60,387 bases of DNA from JAAXQD01 sp035529735 (GTDB lineage: Bacteria; Desulfobacterota; Desulfobacteria; Desulfobacterales; UBA11574), in assembly GCA_035529735.1 (NCBI GenBank), contig DATKWE010000107.1, positions 1-60,387 on the forward strand. The letters run 5' to 3'. Every line of letters starts with the position of its first letter. Position 1 is the first letter of the stretch. The position numbers were made by a program, and so were the translations under genes. Shown here in pieces: positions 53,018 to 60,387 of this stretch. The notes beneath the pieces were generated by a model. That model worked only from the letters and a program-made list of their open reading frames with translations. It was not told where the DNA came from and did not search any database.

Positions 53018-53752
53018 GTGAGAATTTTCATAATCCTATTTATAACAGCCGTTCAAATCATATCCCCTTCGCCTTGCCTCCAGGCTCAAGATATTATCGA
53101 TGTCGGTAAATTTTCGACTGCTGAACCGGGTGAAACGTTGCCCGAAGGATGGCAGCCTTTGACATTTAAAAAGATTACGTCCCATACCCGGTATTCTCTG
53201 GTAAAAGACGGCGATTCGGTGGTCGTCAAAGCCGTCAGCGAAGCATCCGCTTCAGGGTTAATCCGTAATATCAGGATTGATCCCCAAAAGTATCCGATTA
53301 TACAGTGGCGCTGGAAGGTAACGAATGTTTACAAAAACAGTGATGTCACACAAAAGGATGGAGATGATTACCCGGCCAGAATTTATATTACATTTGAGTA
53401 TGATCCCGGCAAAATCGGGTTCTTCGACAAGATAAAATATAATTTGATCAAACAATTTTATGGTGAATATCCCCCTATCGGTGCGATTAATTACATCTGG
53501 GCGAGCAAAGCTCCGATAGGGACCATCGCTCCGAATCCGTATACGGAGCGGACCAAAATGATTGTTGTCGAAAGCGGAAAAAAAGAACTCGATACGTGGA
53601 TTACCGAAGAACGCAATATATTGGACGACTTTGTTGCCGCATTTGGCGGAACACCGCCGATGATATCGGGAATCGGCATCATGACGGATTCGGATAATAC
53701 CCAAGAGTCCGCCACCGCTTTTTACGGAGACATTCTGCTCAAGCAAAAATAA
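53018..53752 (+). CDS. DUF3047-domain exported protein
   Basis: 244 residues. N-terminal signal peptide (IFIILFITAVQIISPSPCLQAQ, cut after AQ), so periplasmic or exported. The body is a lipocalin-like/beta-rich domain with RYSLVKDGDSVVVKAVSEASAS, then IIQWRWKVTNVY, DDYPARIYITFEYD and TERTKMIVVESGK, typical of DUF3047 proteins. Function unknown. GTG start, with AAGGA about 10 bases upstream. A small unknown protein gene follows after 25 bases. Confidence 0.8.
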   Translation: MRIFIILFITAVQIISPSPCLQAQDIIDVGKFSTAEPGETLPEGWQPLTFKKITSHTRYSLVKDGDSVVVKAVSEASASGLIRNIRIDPQKYPIIQWRWKVTNVYKNSDVTQKDGDDYPARIYITFEYDPGKIGFFDKIKYNLIKQFYGEYPPIGAINYIWASKAPIGTIAPNPYTERTKMIVVESGKKELDTWITEERNILDDFVAAFGGTPPMISGIGIMTDSDNTQESATAFYGDILLKQK

Positions 53753-53777
53753 CGGTTTGATTGTACCGCTCTTTAAA

Positions 53778-54482
53778 ATGTTACAGACCATAAAACGATT
53801 TATAAAGCGCAAATCCAAAGCCCCGGACGATGCAATTCTATCCATTCCCGATCAGATCGAATCCTGGCGAACCGCCAATCGAAAAATGGCATGGGGTATC
53901 GAAGAGGCCGAGTTCGATCGGATTGGAACACCGCCCCAATTAACGGACAAATACCGGCGTGACGGGTTTGTCGGTGTAATTCTTTCTTACGGCTTCGGCC
54001 ATGACGGTCGCGGCCATGCCGATGCGGTTCTTTCCGGCAGATTGGCCTGGGAATATGCGTGTAAACGTCGGGGGGTTAAGACATGGCAGTGTGAGAGTAT
54101 TCATTTTGACAGATCCGACCATTTTCGCTTGCGCCCGGAAGCGCCGCCCAGACCCAAGGGCTTCTATTTTTCAAAGATCCAGACCGGTGAAAGATACCGG
54201 AATTTGAAGGTGTCTCAACTTCTACGGAAACTGGATGACGAAACCTGCTGCGGCCCGGAAGGGATTCAGCTTTTAACCGTCACGCATACCCATTTTACGG
54301 GAATGATGAACGATCGGAAAATGCCGTTTATGGCATTTGCAGATTACGATGTGGCGCCGCACGGGTACAATGATTTCTTCGATGCTTTGCAGATGTTCTG
54401 CAGTCAGGGTATTCTGGGGCTGGGTATCGGAAATGTGGATCGCAATTATCCTTTTTTCGGAATCCCCACCCTGCGTTTTTAA
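53778..54482 (+). CDS. Uncharacterised protein, His/Cys-containing
   Basis: About 234 residues; not recognised. A central stretch GVILSYGFGHDGRGHADAVLS suggests a small Rossmann- or metal-site-like turn; later segments CESIHFDRSDHFRLRPEAPP, CCGPEGIQLLTVTHTHFTG and a C-terminal DVAPHGYNDFFDALQMF. Both His-rich loops could bind a metal. No signal peptide. The start is uncertain: TTG 53757 (longer) or ATG 53778; neither has a good ribosome binding site. Follows the DUF3047 gene closely, so may share its transcript and an envelope role. Confidence 0.6.
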   Translation: MLQTIKRFIKRKSKAPDDAILSIPDQIESWRTANRKMAWGIEEAEFDRIGTPPQLTDKYRRDGFVGVILSYGFGHDGRGHADAVLSGRLAWEYACKRRGVKTWQCESIHFDRSDHFRLRPEAPPRPKGFYFSKIQTGERYRNLKVSQLLRKLDDETCCGPEGIQLLTVTHTHFTGMMNDRKMPFMAFADYDVAPHGYNDFFDALQMFCSQGILGLGIGNVDRNYPFFGIPTLRF

Positions 54483-54635
54483 CCCGGATTTTCCCCAAAT
54501 TTGTGTTGAGATCAATTATATGATCCAGGATTTATATAAATATGTTAGAATCATCTCCAAAAGAGTTGGTGATTCTATAAGGATTCGGGGATTCAAGAGC
54601 TCCAGTGAAATACTGAAAATTGTGGGAGAGGAGAA

Positions 54636-55757
54636 ATGAAAAAGCCGGTTTACAAAAATCTTTTCAAACCTTTGAAGCTGGATGGTCTGAGATTGAAAAA
54701 TCGTATTACGATGGCACCGTTATATCTGGGCTATGCCGCTTCGGGGGGAAGGATATCCCCGCTGTTGCTTTACTATTACAAAGAAATGGCGCAAAGCGGG
54801 GCAGCAATGATTATGGTCGAAAATTCAAGTATAACGTCGAACGGGAGCGGATCACCTCGAACCATAAGATGTGACCACAATCGATACTTAAACGGCCTTG
54901 AAGTGCTTGCCAATACCATAAAAAATGAAAAGAGCCTTGCCGGCCTTCAGATTAATCATGCCGGACGATTTGCCCATGTTTCAGAGCCGGTGGCACCCTC
55001 AGTGGTTCCGGCATTTGGGAAATCCCCCCGGGCGCTGACCAAAAGGGATATGACAACCATCCAGAAACAGTATGCCAATGCTGCTTTAAGAGTAAAAAAA
55101 GCAGGATTTGATCTCGTAGAGCTTCATGGAGGGACCGGCTACCTCCTTGCCCAGTTTGTCTCACCAAGGACCAATCAGCGGACCGACGCTTACGGCGGGT
55201 CGATTGAAAATCGTATCAAATTTCCCATCGAAGTTTTAAAACGGGTTAAAGATACCGTAGGAAATTTTCCGGTTGGGTATCGCTTTCTGGTCGATGAGTG
55301 GCTTCCGGACGGTCTTAAGGCCAAAGAATCCATCGTTCTGGCTAAAGGCCTGGAGAAAGAGGGGGTTGCCTATATATCGACCATGGGCGGGACTTATGAA
55401 TCTTTTTTTCTACCGGAAATCATCAACAAGGTCAAAAGGCCCGGTTACATGGTATCCTTGGCCGCAACTGTCAAAAAGGCGGTGGGAGTCCCTGTGATTG
55501 CGGCCGGGCGAATTTCAACTCCGGCAAAGGCGGAGTCTATTTTGCAGAAAAAAAGTGCGGATCTTATCGGATTGGCCCGTATGTTATGGGTCGATCCGGA
55601 ATGGCCGAAAAAGGCCCGGAAAGGAGATGATCGATCAATCCTGAAATGCAATCCTAAATGTGATGCGTGTCAGCAACTGGTTATACAGGGGAAGCCGGCC
55701 TACTGTCCAAGATGGAGCAAGGAAAAACGGGCGGCATATCGTGAGCTGTTTCAATAA
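54636..55757 (+). CDS. Old-yellow-enzyme-type oxidoreductase with FeS motif
   Basis: 373-residue flavoenzyme of the NADH:flavin oxidoreductase family. FMN/substrate barrel with NLFKPLKLDGLRLKNRITM, GLQINHAGRFAH, the conserved catalytic region around FDLVELHGGTGYLLAQFVSP and NQRTDAYGGSIENR. The C-terminus carries CNPKCDACQ and, 11 residues on, a fourth Cys, the pattern of the 4Fe-4S site of 2,4-dienoyl-CoA reductase-type enzymes, but no FAD/NAD domain follows. So electrons may come from a separate partner. The start ATG follows GGGAGAGGAGAA. Confidence 0.88.
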   Translation: MKKPVYKNLFKPLKLDGLRLKNRITMAPLYLGYAASGGRISPLLLYYYKEMAQSGAAMIMVENSSITSNGSGSPRTIRCDHNRYLNGLEVLANTIKNEKSLAGLQINHAGRFAHVSEPVAPSVVPAFGKSPRALTKRDMTTIQKQYANAALRVKKAGFDLVELHGGTGYLLAQFVSPRTNQRTDAYGGSIENRIKFPIEVLKRVKDTVGNFPVGYRFLVDEWLPDGLKAKESIVLAKGLEKEGVAYISTMGGTYESFFLPEIINKVKRPGYMVSLAATVKKAVGVPVIAAGRISTPAKAESILQKKSADLIGLARMLWVDPEWPKKARKGDDRSILKCNPKCDACQQLVIQGKPAYCPRWSKEKRAAYRELFQ

Positions 55758-55848
55758 ATAAGAAACGGTATGAAACTTGGATTTTAAATTGTGGTGCCTT
55801 ATCCACAAAACCAGACGCGACATCATAAACCTGTATGCCGGTTTTAGG

Positions 55849-55878
55849 TAGTGTCCATTCTTGAATGAATCGACACTA
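55849..55878. other. Hairpin TAGTGTC/GACACTA
   Basis: TAGTGTC (55849-55855) pairs with GACACTA (55872-55878); within it ATTC/GAAT also pair. Resembles the inverted ends of insertion elements but has no second end nearby. A 12-bp palindrome TTTAACGTTAAA lies at 55970-55981. Confidence 0.3.
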
Positions 55879-56015
55879 TGTATAAATCCTTTAATCTAAT
55901 CCGCATGTGCCTGTTCTGTACGAATCGAATTTTGTTTTTTCCTTATTACGTGACGAACCAGATACAATCTTTAACGTTAAACTGCTAATCGAGAAGGAAG
56001 ATAGTAGGAAGTAGT

Positions 56016-56759
56016 ATGCGAACATATATATTTTGCCATAAGAAAGCCTCCACCAGAGAGGATGCTTGGCCACTATGGCTGATGAAGCGCTTTCCTACCT
56101 CAAGCACCTCTCGTATGGATGCAGAGCGCGGTGGACAAAAACTCGGAAGCTGGCGTATGGCAAAACCGAAATTACCACTGAAGGGGCTCTGTGCCACGTG
56201 CAATAATGGCTGGATGAGCAGACTTGAAAACGAAGCCAAGCCTGTTCTGGAATTTATGTTTGATGACAAACTGAAAGACATAGACGCATCAAGCCAATCA
56301 ACGCTCGCACGTTGGGCGGTAAAAACAGCTATGGTTCTTGAGTGTATCAATCCAGATAGGACTTGGTTTTACTCCGTTGACGAGCGTCAACTGATGCGCG
56401 CTACGCAATCTCTTCCGCCACGCACGTCAGTGTGGATTGGCAAATGTATCAACCAACCAAACATTTATAGTGCGGCAAAAGATCTCCGGACCACACCAGA
56501 TGATGGTGGAATCCATGCGTATTCTACTACAATGGCCTTTGGTTCTCTCGCGTTTCAGATTGTGAGCCTCAAAACTCCTGCAACAATCCCTGAAAATGTC
56601 ACTCTGACTTATGATGTCACTGAGGGGCCTTGGGGCCAAACCCTACTTCAGGTGTGGCCAATCACCCAAGAATCAGTGGGGTGGCCACCGCATTACGGTC
56701 TTAATAGTGAATTTGGGCTGGATGCGCTCACTGAGCGGTTAAGTCCTATAACACGCTGA
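56016..56759 (+). CDS. HNH-like zinc protein, possibly accessory
   Basis: 247 residues. N-terminus IFCHKKASTREDAWPLWLMKRFP followed by CATCNNGWMSRLE resembles the treble-clef HNH/zinc proteins common on mobile DNA, but only one Cys is present where CxxC is usual and the REH core reads RED, so it may be inactive or a variant. The C-terminal 130 residues are beta-rich with no recognised family. AGGAAG is 5 bases upstream. It is bordered by palindromes and the hicAB genes. Confidence 0.55.
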   Translation: MRTYIFCHKKASTREDAWPLWLMKRFPTSSTSRMDAERGGQKLGSWRMAKPKLPLKGLCATCNNGWMSRLENEAKPVLEFMFDDKLKDIDASSQSTLARWAVKTAMVLECINPDRTWFYSVDERQLMRATQSLPPRTSVWIGKCINQPNIYSAAKDLRTTPDDGGIHAYSTTMAFGSLAFQIVSLKTPATIPENVTLTYDVTEGPWGQTLLQVWPITQESVGWPPHYGLNSEFGLDALTERLSPITR

Positions 56760-56919
56760 GCCGGGGCGGTTATGTTGGCCGTTTAACATCGCAGTTCAGC
56801 GGACAACCAGGGTCGGGGGATTTTGACTATCTGAGCGAAATTTAAAAGATTGCTTTTTTAACAAGGTCAGTGGAAGCCATGGCTGCCCCTGACCGCAGCG
56901 TTATCCGGCGGGAAAAAAT

Positions 56920-57336
56920 TTAGGCAGATATATCGGACTGGATAGATTGGATAGCATTCTGTGCGGCATGAACTAAGAATGACGATCTGGACATACCGCG
57001 TTTTTTAGCAGCGGCATCAATCTGTTTTAACGTCATTTCAGGCACGGTAACATTCACTCTGACCGTACGGGGTTTGGCATCAGGTACCGAAACGACCAAA
57101 TAAGCGATCGCATTGGCGTAATCGGGATCGCCCATGATTTCTTCGAGCCTGGATGGAACAGGCAATTGTTCGCCGTCTTCGAGCATGCCCTGGATATGAA
57201 GGGTGAGAGCCTCCTGAGCCATATCCTTGGCTTCATCGATATTTTTTCCAGCGGTGATGCATCCGGGAAAGTCCGGAAACGATACGCCGAAATCTGATTT
57301 GGCTTCTTTATGAACGATAGCAATATAGTTTGCCAT
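56920..57336 (-). CDS. hicB: HicB antitoxin
   Basis: 138-residue antitoxin: an RNase H-like HicB fold (FGVSFPDFPGCITAGKNIDEA, ALTLHIQGMLEDGE) followed by a ribbon-helix-helix DNA-binding tail (VRVNVTVPEMTLKQIDAAAKKRGMSRS, split). It neutralises HicA and represses the operon. Second gene, 9 bases after the toxin. Confidence 0.92.
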   Translation of the reverse strand: MANYIAIVHKEAKSDFGVSFPDFPGCITAGKNIDEAKDMAQEALTLHIQGMLEDGEQLPVPSRLEEIMGDPDYANAIAYLVVSVPDAKPRTVRVNVTVPEMTLKQIDAAAKKRGMSRSSFLVHAAQNAIQSIQSDISA

Positions 57337-57345
57337 GGTAATACC

Positions 57346-57534
57346 TCAACTAAATTTGATACCTGACCGGCGTTCGATGCTTTTTAGTGTGCCAATCGGT
57401 ATATCCTTTTTTGGGTGTGGAACAGTGACACGCCCTTTCCGTTCCGGATGCCGGAATTGTGTGTGAGAGCCGACTTTTGCAATTTCGTACCACCCATTTT
57501 GTTTGAGTATTTTTAGAATTTTTCGGCTATCCAT
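57346..57534 (-). CDS. hicA: HicA toxin
   Basis: 62-residue mRNA interferase of the dsRBD-like HicA fold; catalytic His in VGSHTQFRHPERK, with GRVTVPHPKKDIPIGTLKSI. The start is ATG 57534, inside the operator palindrome; a longer GTG start is less likely. HicAB order is standard. Confidence 0.92.
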   Translation of the reverse strand: MDSRKILKILKQNGWYEIAKVGSHTQFRHPERKGRVTVPHPKKDIPIGTLKSIERRSGIKFS

Positions 57535-57557
57535 AGTGTGTATTAACACACACTATG
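57532..57557. promoter_or_regulatory. hicAB operator
   Basis: Perfect inverted repeat, arms CATAGTGTGT and ACACACTATG with a 6-base spacer. It covers the hicA start codon, so HicB binding would block both transcription and the translation start region. Confidence 0.75.
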
Positions 57558-57571
57558 TTATGTTTTGTCAA
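57542..57571 (-). promoter_or_regulatory. hicAB promoter
   Basis: Minus-strand TTGACA (plus 57566-57571) and GTTAAT (57542-57547) with 18-bp spacing. The -10 lies in the operator centre, the usual arrangement for an autorepressed toxin-antitoxin pair. Confidence 0.55.
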
Positions 57572-57753
57572 TATTTATAATTTGCGGATAACCTTGCGTT
57601 TTCAGTCGGACGCGTCTAAAGCCGCGCCGTTGAGGCGCCCGGTTATACCTAAACCGGCAGAGCCAAAAATATAGCCGATAGATAGTTGCATAATATCTTG
57701 TGAAAACATGACAGCATATTGGTTGTAACATACTAATTATAGGAGTCTTAATA

Positions 57754-58608
57754 ATGGAAGATCGGAAATGGATGACAACTTCTGCCGGCGTAAAAATGCC
57801 ACGGATTATTTACGGCACGGCCTGGAAAAAGGACCGCACGGCAGACCTGGTTGTGAAAGCCATCCAGGCCGGATTTAGGGGGATTGATACCGCCTGCCAA
57901 CCGATACACTATAACGAGCCACTGGTAGGAGCAGCGCTTCACAGACTGAAAGATCATGGTATCGAACGTGAGGCCTTGTTCCTACAAACCAAATTCACCC
58001 CACTTTCAGGCCAGGATCTAAGACAAGTGCCATACGATAAGAATTCCCCTGTTGAGTTGCAGGTTGCCCAATCTTTTGAGGCATCGAAAAAAAACCTGCA
58101 AACAGAATATGTGGATTCTCTAATACTTCATTCACCAATGGCACCCCACGCGCTTTTGATGAAGGCATGGAATGCAATGGAAAAAATTCAAAAAACTGGG
58201 GGAGCGCTTCAATTGGGAATCAGCAACTGTTACGATACTGAAGTGATTAGGTCACTCTATGCCGATGCCAACGTGAAGCCGGCGGTTGTACAAAATCGGT
58301 TTTATCAGGAAACGGGGTATGATGCAGACTTGCGTCACTGGTGCTCTGATCATGGGGTTATTTACCAGAGTTTTTGGACCCTTACTGCAAATCCTCATAT
58401 TTTATCCAGCAAAATCGTTCGAACCGTTGCTCAGAAGTATAAAAAAACAGAAGCGCAAATCTTTTTTCGATATCTCAGCCTATCTGGTATCGTGCCGCTT
58501 ACCGGAACGTCTTCTGAGCAGCACATGACAGAAGACCTCAGCATCTTTGATTTTGAGCTTTCTTCTGAGGATTTAAACAATGTGAGTCTCCTGCTAAATC
58601 AGGTATAA
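57754..58608 (+). CDS. Aldo/keto reductase
   Basis: 284-residue TIM-barrel oxidoreductase of the AKR family, reducing carbonyls with NADPH. The catalytic tetrad is partly visible: Asp in RGIDTACQ, Tyr in PIHYNEP, Lys in LFLQTKFTP and His in SLILHSPM. Near the C-terminus, GIVPLTGTSSEQHM forms the cofactor-binding end. ATG after AGGAG. Isolated gene between the two toxin-antitoxin pairs; substrate unknown. Confidence 0.85.
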   Translation: MEDRKWMTTSAGVKMPRIIYGTAWKKDRTADLVVKAIQAGFRGIDTACQPIHYNEPLVGAALHRLKDHGIEREALFLQTKFTPLSGQDLRQVPYDKNSPVELQVAQSFEASKKNLQTEYVDSLILHSPMAPHALLMKAWNAMEKIQKTGGALQLGISNCYDTEVIRSLYADANVKPAVVQNRFYQETGYDADLRHWCSDHGVIYQSFWTLTANPHILSSKIVRTVAQKYKKTEAQIFFRYLSLSGIVPLTGTSSEQHMTEDLSIFDFELSSEDLNNVSLLLNQV

Positions 58609-58616
58609 CCTCTAAG

Positions 58617-58648
58617 GATTGACACGACATGAAAGGTCGTTTTCAATC
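58617..58648. other. Hairpin after the aldo/keto reductase
   Basis: GATTG pairs with CAATC, and inside it ACGAC with GTCGT, around ATGAAAG. No T-run follows, so the terminator role is doubtful. Confidence 0.4.
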
Positions 58649-58753
58649 GGTGAATTCAAGTTGCAAGTGCACCCCGAATAGAAACTAATAATTTGATGGG
58701 CGTACCCTTAATAAACGGGCGAACACCATGCTCGCGTCCACGAAAATTAAGTC

Positions 58754-58783
58754 TTGACTTACGGTCTGAATTTAGTACCATAT
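58754..58783 (+). promoter_or_regulatory. Antitoxin-toxin promoter candidate
   Basis: TTGACT (58754-58759) and a TATAG-type -10 near 58780, in front of the phd/parE pair. The exact -10 is uncertain (spacing 17-20). Confidence 0.4.
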
Positions 58784-58803
58784 AGGGACCGGAGGTGATA
58801 AAA

Positions 58804-59085
58804 ATGAATATTACAAGTGATATAAGGTCTGTTACCTATCTTAAGTCAAAGGCGGCCGATTTGCTTAATCAAATCAACGAAACCCATCGTCCCGTAATAA
58901 TAACACAGAATGGAGAACCAAGAGGTGTGCTTCAAGACCCTAAAAGTTATGAAAATATGCGTAATGCAATCGGCATATTGAAGTTGGTCTCACAGGGTGA
59001 ATCCGATATTAAAAATGGTAAGGCCAAGTCACAGGAGGATGTATTCAAAGATATTGAAAACTCACTGAAAGAAAAGCTTAAATGA
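58804..59085 (+). CDS. Phd/YefM-family antitoxin
   Basis: 93-residue antitoxin. The N-terminal DNA-binding part has SVTYLKSKAADLLNQINE and RPVIITQNGEPRGVL, the Phd/YefM core, then YENMRNAIGILKL; the tail is charged and disordered, to wrap the toxin. ATG 58804 follows GGAGG at 8 bases; an in-frame GTG at 58795 is weaker. Overlaps the toxin start. Confidence 0.9.
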   Translation: MNITSDIRSVTYLKSKAADLLNQINETHRPVIITQNGEPRGVLQDPKSYENMRNAIGILKLVSQGESDIKNGKAKSQEDVFKDIENSLKEKLK

Positions 59086-59420
59086 GTGACAACTACCAAA
59101 TTGAATGGTCTCGTGTTGCAGAAAATGATTTGAAGGGAATTATCGAATATATTGCAGAAGACAGCCCCGCCAATGCATTAAAACTTCTAAAAAAGATCAA
59201 ACAAAAAGCATCCGGGCTCTACACCCTTCCTGAACGAGGCCGCATAGTGCCGGAGCTTCAAGATCAAGGCATATTTATATATCGTGAATTAATTATCACT
59301 CCCTGGAGAATTATATTCAGAATATCAGAAATGAAGGTTTATGTTTTGTCTGTTTTGGATGCGAGGCAGAACGTTGAAGATATCCTGTTGAACAGATTGA
59401 TTTATCCTGAATTAGGCTAA
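59082..59420 (+). CDS. ParE/RelE-family toxin
   Basis: 112-residue toxin of the RelE/ParE superfamily. Characteristic segments: EWSRVAENDLKGIIEYIAED, ERGRIVPELQDQGIFIYREL and RIIFRISEMKVYVLSVLDARQNV. ParE members poison gyrase, RelE members cut mRNA; the residues do not let me separate them, though the general outline is closer to ParE. Starts inside the antitoxin stop (ATGA). Confidence 0.88.
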   Translation: MSDNYQIEWSRVAENDLKGIIEYIAEDSPANALKLLKKIKQKASGLYTLPERGRIVPELQDQGIFIYRELIITPWRIIFRISEMKVYVLSVLDARQNVEDILLNRLIYPELG

Positions 59421-59427
59421 CGAAGCA

Positions 59428-59754
59428 ATGATTATGCCTGAGCGATTCGTCAGTGAAGTCATCAGACCTGTGGTTGCCACATGTGACACCTCGCGCATGG
59501 CAGCCGGGGAGCCTGGACTCCCGCGTGAGTTCGTGTGGCGAGGTCGAACCATTAAGATTGCGGCTGTACTGCGCACCTGGCGTGAAACCGGGAAATGTCG
59601 CCACGGCAGTTCCGAGTTATATGTTCGCAAGCACTGGTTCGAGGTCGCCACGACCTCCAACAGCACGATGAAAATCTATTTCGATAGGCAGCCTCGCGGT
59701 GGACGCAAGAGGGATAGATGGTGGCTTTTAACCATTTGTGAGTCAGAGGAATAA
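59428..59754 (+). CDS. DUF6504-like small protein
   Basis: 108 residues. The core EFVWRGRTIKIAAVLRTWRE followed by YVRKHWFEVATTSNSTMKIYFDR and WWLLTI matches the general shape of DUF6504 proteins, which have an unusual concentration of tryptophans and conserved RGR. Function unknown. It lies 7 bases after the ParE stop, so may be a third gene in that transcript. ATG 59428 or ATG 59434. Confidence 0.55.
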   Translation: MIMPERFVSEVIRPVVATCDTSRMAAGEPGLPREFVWRGRTIKIAAVLRTWRETGKCRHGSSELYVRKHWFEVATTSNSTMKIYFDRQPRGGRKRDRWWLLTICESEE

Positions 59755-59868
59755 ATTTCCAAAAATTAGACGGATTATGGTCGAGTGTTCGTCGTTGCCG
59801 GGAATCTGAACACCGGCGCGAAAAAACGCGCCAGAAATCATCTTTAAAAAGAGAAGTAAGGAGAATTC

Positions 59869-60198
59869 ATGGGGAAAAAATACACTATAGTAGACGGGAT
59901 GGAGTTGTTAAAAGAGCAACTACCCAACGTGGCGAACGCCTTCGGAGTCCTTCGTGACGAAGCGACCAAAGACGGCGTATTGAGTGCCAGAACCAAGAGA
60001 TTGATGATGGTAGCGGTTTCAGTGGCGCAGCGCTGCGAACCTTGCATCCGAACACATGTAAAGGCGGCTGTTGAAATGGGGGTGTCCCGTACAGAAATCC
60101 TGGAAGCAACGGGAATCTCTATTCTGATGGCGGGAGGTCCTGCCATTGCTTATACTTCAACGGTTGTTTTGGAAGTCCTTGATGAAATGGGCGTTTGA
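59869..60198 (+). CDS. AhpD-like carboxymuconolactone decarboxylase family
   Basis: 109-residue helical protein. The redox motif is RCEPCIRTHVKAA (C-x2-C-x2-H), as in AhpD-type peroxidase or disulfide reductase proteins, distinct from true CMD catalysis. AAGGAG is 6 bases before the ATG. It is followed by a putative monooxygenase, suggesting a small oxidative-stress or degradation unit. Confidence 0.85.
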   Translation: MGKKYTIVDGMELLKEQLPNVANAFGVLRDEATKDGVLSARTKRLMMVAVSVAQRCEPCIRTHVKAAVEMGVSRTEILEATGISILMAGGPAIAYTSTVVLEVLDEMGV

Positions 60199-60260
60199 AA
60201 GAAACAGAAGATCGAAAAGGCAAAAAAAAAGGGCCCTTATGCAAATAAGGAAATTATAAA

Positions 60261-60387
60261 ATGATAAACGTAATTGCATCAATACACATTAAAGAAGGTC
60301 GATTATCAGAGTTTGTTGAGATTTTCAAATCCAATATTCCAAATGTTCTTGAAGAGAAGGGATGTATAGAGTATGTGCCAACCATTG
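60261..60387 (+). CDS. Antibiotic biosynthesis monooxygenase (partial)
   Basis: Begins INVIASIHIKEGRLSEFVEI and continues NIPNVLEEKGCIEYV, the usual N-terminal half of ABM-domain proteins (a ferredoxin-like dimer). The window ends before the gene does. AAGG is about 10 bases ahead of the ATG. Function in such proteins ranges from quinone oxidation to general small-molecule oxygenation. Confidence 0.75.
   Translation, partial: MINVIASIHIKEGRLSEFVEIFKSNIPNVLEEKGCIEYVPTI

Noticed and set aside
56757..56830. Possible integron attC site downstream of the HNH-like gene
   Set aside because: CGCTGA/TCAGCG pair and GTTTAAC occur, but the outer R' and R'' core boxes do not pair in the required order and no integrase or second site is present.
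1..60387. CRISPR arrays, rRNA genes, classical insertion sequences and riboswitches
   Set aside because: No regular spaced repeats, no rRNA core sequence, no transposase-like frame and no known riboswitch core were found by eye.

Overview
The window looks like chromosomal DNA of an anaerobic, Gram-negative deltaproteobacterium, most likely Desulfobacterota and close to Desulfobacterales. The evidence is a complete division and cell-wall (dcw) cluster with meso-diaminopimelate-type MurE, an acyl-CoA dehydrogenase/ETF operon, lipoate synthesis genes, many PAS, PilZ and response-regulator proteins, a sigma-54 activator, and cysteine-rich small proteins of the kind common in sulfate reducers. Taxonomy is inferred from gene content only.

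Layout. 0-4.6 kb: thrS with a small Cys-rich protein gene behind it (minus strand), then rnd and a metallo-beta-lactamase-fold hydrolase (plus). 4.8-8.5 kb: a minus-strand operon, TetR regulator - acyl-CoA dehydrogenase - etfB - etfA, with a clear palindromic operator ahead of the tetR gene. 8.7-13.9 kb: mixed housekeeping genes (second MBL protein, rhomboid protease, B12-binding radical SAM enzyme, MEMO1 family protein, hotdog thioesterase, FmdB zinc ribbon) and a 100-bp imperfect inverted repeat. 13.99 kb: tRNA-Val(GAC). 14.5-32 kb: the dcw cluster mraZ-rsmH-ftsL-ftsI-murE/F(fused)-mraY-murD-ftsW-murG-murC-murB-ftsQ-ftsA-ftsZ, opened by a promoter carrying MraZ-box repeats and lacking ddl. 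32-41 kb: a radical SAM protein, then a signalling region (hybrid kinase, two PilZ proteins, a stand-alone receiver, a PAS/LuxR regulator, a YkgJ-like cysteine-cluster protein).

41.2-47.1 kb holds the most unusual unit. A sigma-54 activator with a pseudo-receiver is transcribed away from a four-gene operon whose genes overlap or nearly touch: a SpeD-like pyruvoyl decarboxylase paralogue, a FemAB/BioF2-type GNAT acyltransferase, an ATP-grasp ligase and a fold-type III PLP decarboxylase. The gap between them holds a well-spaced -24/-12 promoter and two identical upstream GCATATTAATGC sites 59 bp apart. I read this as an inducible pathway for a small amine or amide product of unknown structure, not an ordinary polyamine pathway, because the AdoMet-contacting part of the SpeD active-site loop has changed.

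47-53 kb: a frameshifted receiver-nucleotide cyclase gene, lipA-lipB, a triple zinc-ribbon protein, a two-domain glycosyltransferase and a TVP38/DedA membrane protein. 53-60.4 kb is accessory: DUF3047 protein, an uncharacterised protein, an old-yellow-enzyme oxidoreductase, an HNH-like protein, two toxin-antitoxin pairs (hicAB and phd/parE), an aldo/keto reductase, a DUF6504-like protein, an AhpD-like protein and the start of a monooxygenase cut by the window end. Noncoding structure is rich: several hairpins, a repeated hairpin family and a 20-bp repeat at two distant sites.
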